64,000 nt of DNA from Zonotrichia leucophrys gambelii. Taxonomy: Eukaryota; Chordata; Aves; Passeriformes; Passerellidae. The notes below the pieces were generated by a model that saw only the letters and a list, made by a program, of their open reading frames with translations, searched no databases and had not been told where the DNA came from. The DNA lies in the NCBI RefSeq assembly GCF_028769735.1, contig NC_088172.1, positions 59,923,075-59,987,074 of the forward strand, in the 5' to 3' direction. The stretch's first letter is position 1. Every line of letters starts with the position of its first letter. Positions 62,676-64,000 of the stretch are shown one piece after another. A program made the translations under genes and the position numbers.

Positions 62676-64000
62676 CAGTTATTTTGTATCTGTGTTACTG
62701 GAGGCTCAGTGTGTTCTATAGTTGCTTGAGTAGCAGTTAGCTGGAGTTCAAAATTTTCCATCAGACTTAAACACAGTGAATTGATGCATATAAAACTTAT
62801 GTGGGCTTAGACATTTTTGTAGTTACAAACACTTTTACTGAGCAATTGAAGTATTTTTCTGGAGTGTAAAGCTTTATTTTCTCACTCCTTACACTGAGTA
62901 ATAGCTTTGTCCTCCTCTTGCTCCCTCGTGTAGCTTAGTCACCCAGGAGTGGCTCTCTGAGCTCTGCCTCTCTGCAGGGTGAGCATTTCTGGGAGCTGTT
63001 GGTGGCTCTTCATGTATGGCTGGGGAGGCCGTAATTTGTGGTGACTTTTAAGTGTCTGTTTTGAGGTTGTTGGTTTTCTGTAAAAGATTCACCTGTCTTT
63101 CAAGTATATCATATTTGAAGAATGGGAGGAAGGCAAAAAGCCTTCTGTTGTGAAGGGGCTTTGGTGGAGAGCAGGTGTAATTTTTCTTCTACACATTAAC
63201 TTCTTCCAGCTATTAATCTTCTTTCATGAGAAGTTTCTCTCAGATGTGTAAAAATGCTTTCATGACTTTGTACTGTTTTAAATCATGCTGAAGTAATTAG
63301 GATATAAAATGGCTGTTCCTCTGTCACCTCGACCTAGGCAGCAAAAAAACAGTGTTTGTTTGCCATTTGTTCTGGCAGGATAATGCATTCTTCAAGAAAG
63401 AAGGGGAGCTGAAGAATAAAAATAAGAGTTCAAACAAGGCTACCGAAAGTGTTTCAGAGCTCTGTCTTCACTACCAAACCAGCATGACTTATTTTAGGAG
63501 AGTTAGGAAGCAACTTGGAGGTGATATTTAACAAGTATGTTTAGTATGTGTCATTTTCCCTTACTGTACTCTCATCTTAATGCACAACTGCTCAATTGAT
63601 TGTAACTATTTTGGATCTCGTGGCAGCCTTTTGAGGGAAAATGAAAAGACAGTGGCTTCTTTTGCTTTTGTCTTCTGATATGTGAATGATTATCTGATGT
63701 AATGAGATATTAGAAGACATAGGATGAGCTAATTTTACCTTATACTTGCATTAAGATTTAAGTTTTGAAATTAACTGGGATTCTGAGTTTCTGGCTGAAA
63801 ATGAAAAGAAGGGAGGTGATGGAAAAGAATTTCAAATCAGCAATGAATGCATAGAGCAGACACCTAAAGGGATAATGTTATAAATATTTGAAATCTGTCT
63901 CTCAAATATGAAGACTAGTATGTGTTTTCTAAAAATTATCTTGTAAGTATTATTACTGGTTTCTTTGTTACTGCTCCCTCCTCCCACTATTCATAGTACA
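62676..64000. other. RGS7 intron continuing past window edge
   Basis: AT-rich intronic DNA with no recognised exon, RNA gene or repeat. No sequence encoding the next RGS7 segment was found here. Confidence 0.6.

Noticed and set aside
1..64000. Search for CRISPR arrays, phage genes, operons, tRNA and rRNA genes
   Set aside because: The sequence is animal nuclear DNA. No such structures are visible.

Overview
This is a vertebrate nuclear window, almost certainly from a bird. It is AT-rich non-coding DNA with one dense CpG island. Its recognisable interspersed repeats are CR1 LINE fragments and avian-type retroviral LTRs; no mammalian Alu, B1 or L1 sequence is seen. No operon, phage, CRISPR or other prokaryotic feature is present.

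Layout. Positions 1-14,340 are intergenic: a short unexplained minus-strand open frame at the left edge, simple repeats (a 110-bp TATC microsatellite at 10,205) and otherwise unique-looking sequence. Positions 14,341 to about 15,600 hold a CpG island that I take to be the promoter and non-coding first exon of RGS7. At 15,872-15,983 lies the first coding exon of RGS7 on the plus strand. It encodes residues 1-26 and ends in a strong GTAAGC donor at a codon boundary. I found no second coding exon, so everything from 15,984 to 64,000 is read as the first part of one very long intron, which fits the large size of RGS7 in other vertebrates.

The intron carries the mobile-element history. There are four CR1 fragments of avian type and one older reptile-type CR1 tail. 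Two ERVL-like LTRs lie on the minus strand (33.0 and 36.3 kb). Two related solo LTRs of an ERVK-like family lie in opposite orientations (41.2 and 56.8 kb), each with a perfect 6-bp target duplication. A 368-bp LTR-like insertion splits a CR1 tail at 49.7 kb. A poly(A)-tailed minus-strand retrocopy with a 12-bp target duplication sits at 60.7 kb, which is unusual for a bird genome.

Only one protein-coding gene is supported. RGS7 encodes a neuronal regulator of G-protein signalling. The regulatory points visible here are the CpG-island promoter (CRE-like and E-box motifs, an AGCTG pentamer array, a GGA purine tract) and a possible 12-codon upstream ORF in the 5' leader. I did not find evidence of a new biological system; the most unusual items are the poly(A) retrocopy, the LTR pair and the promoter repeats.
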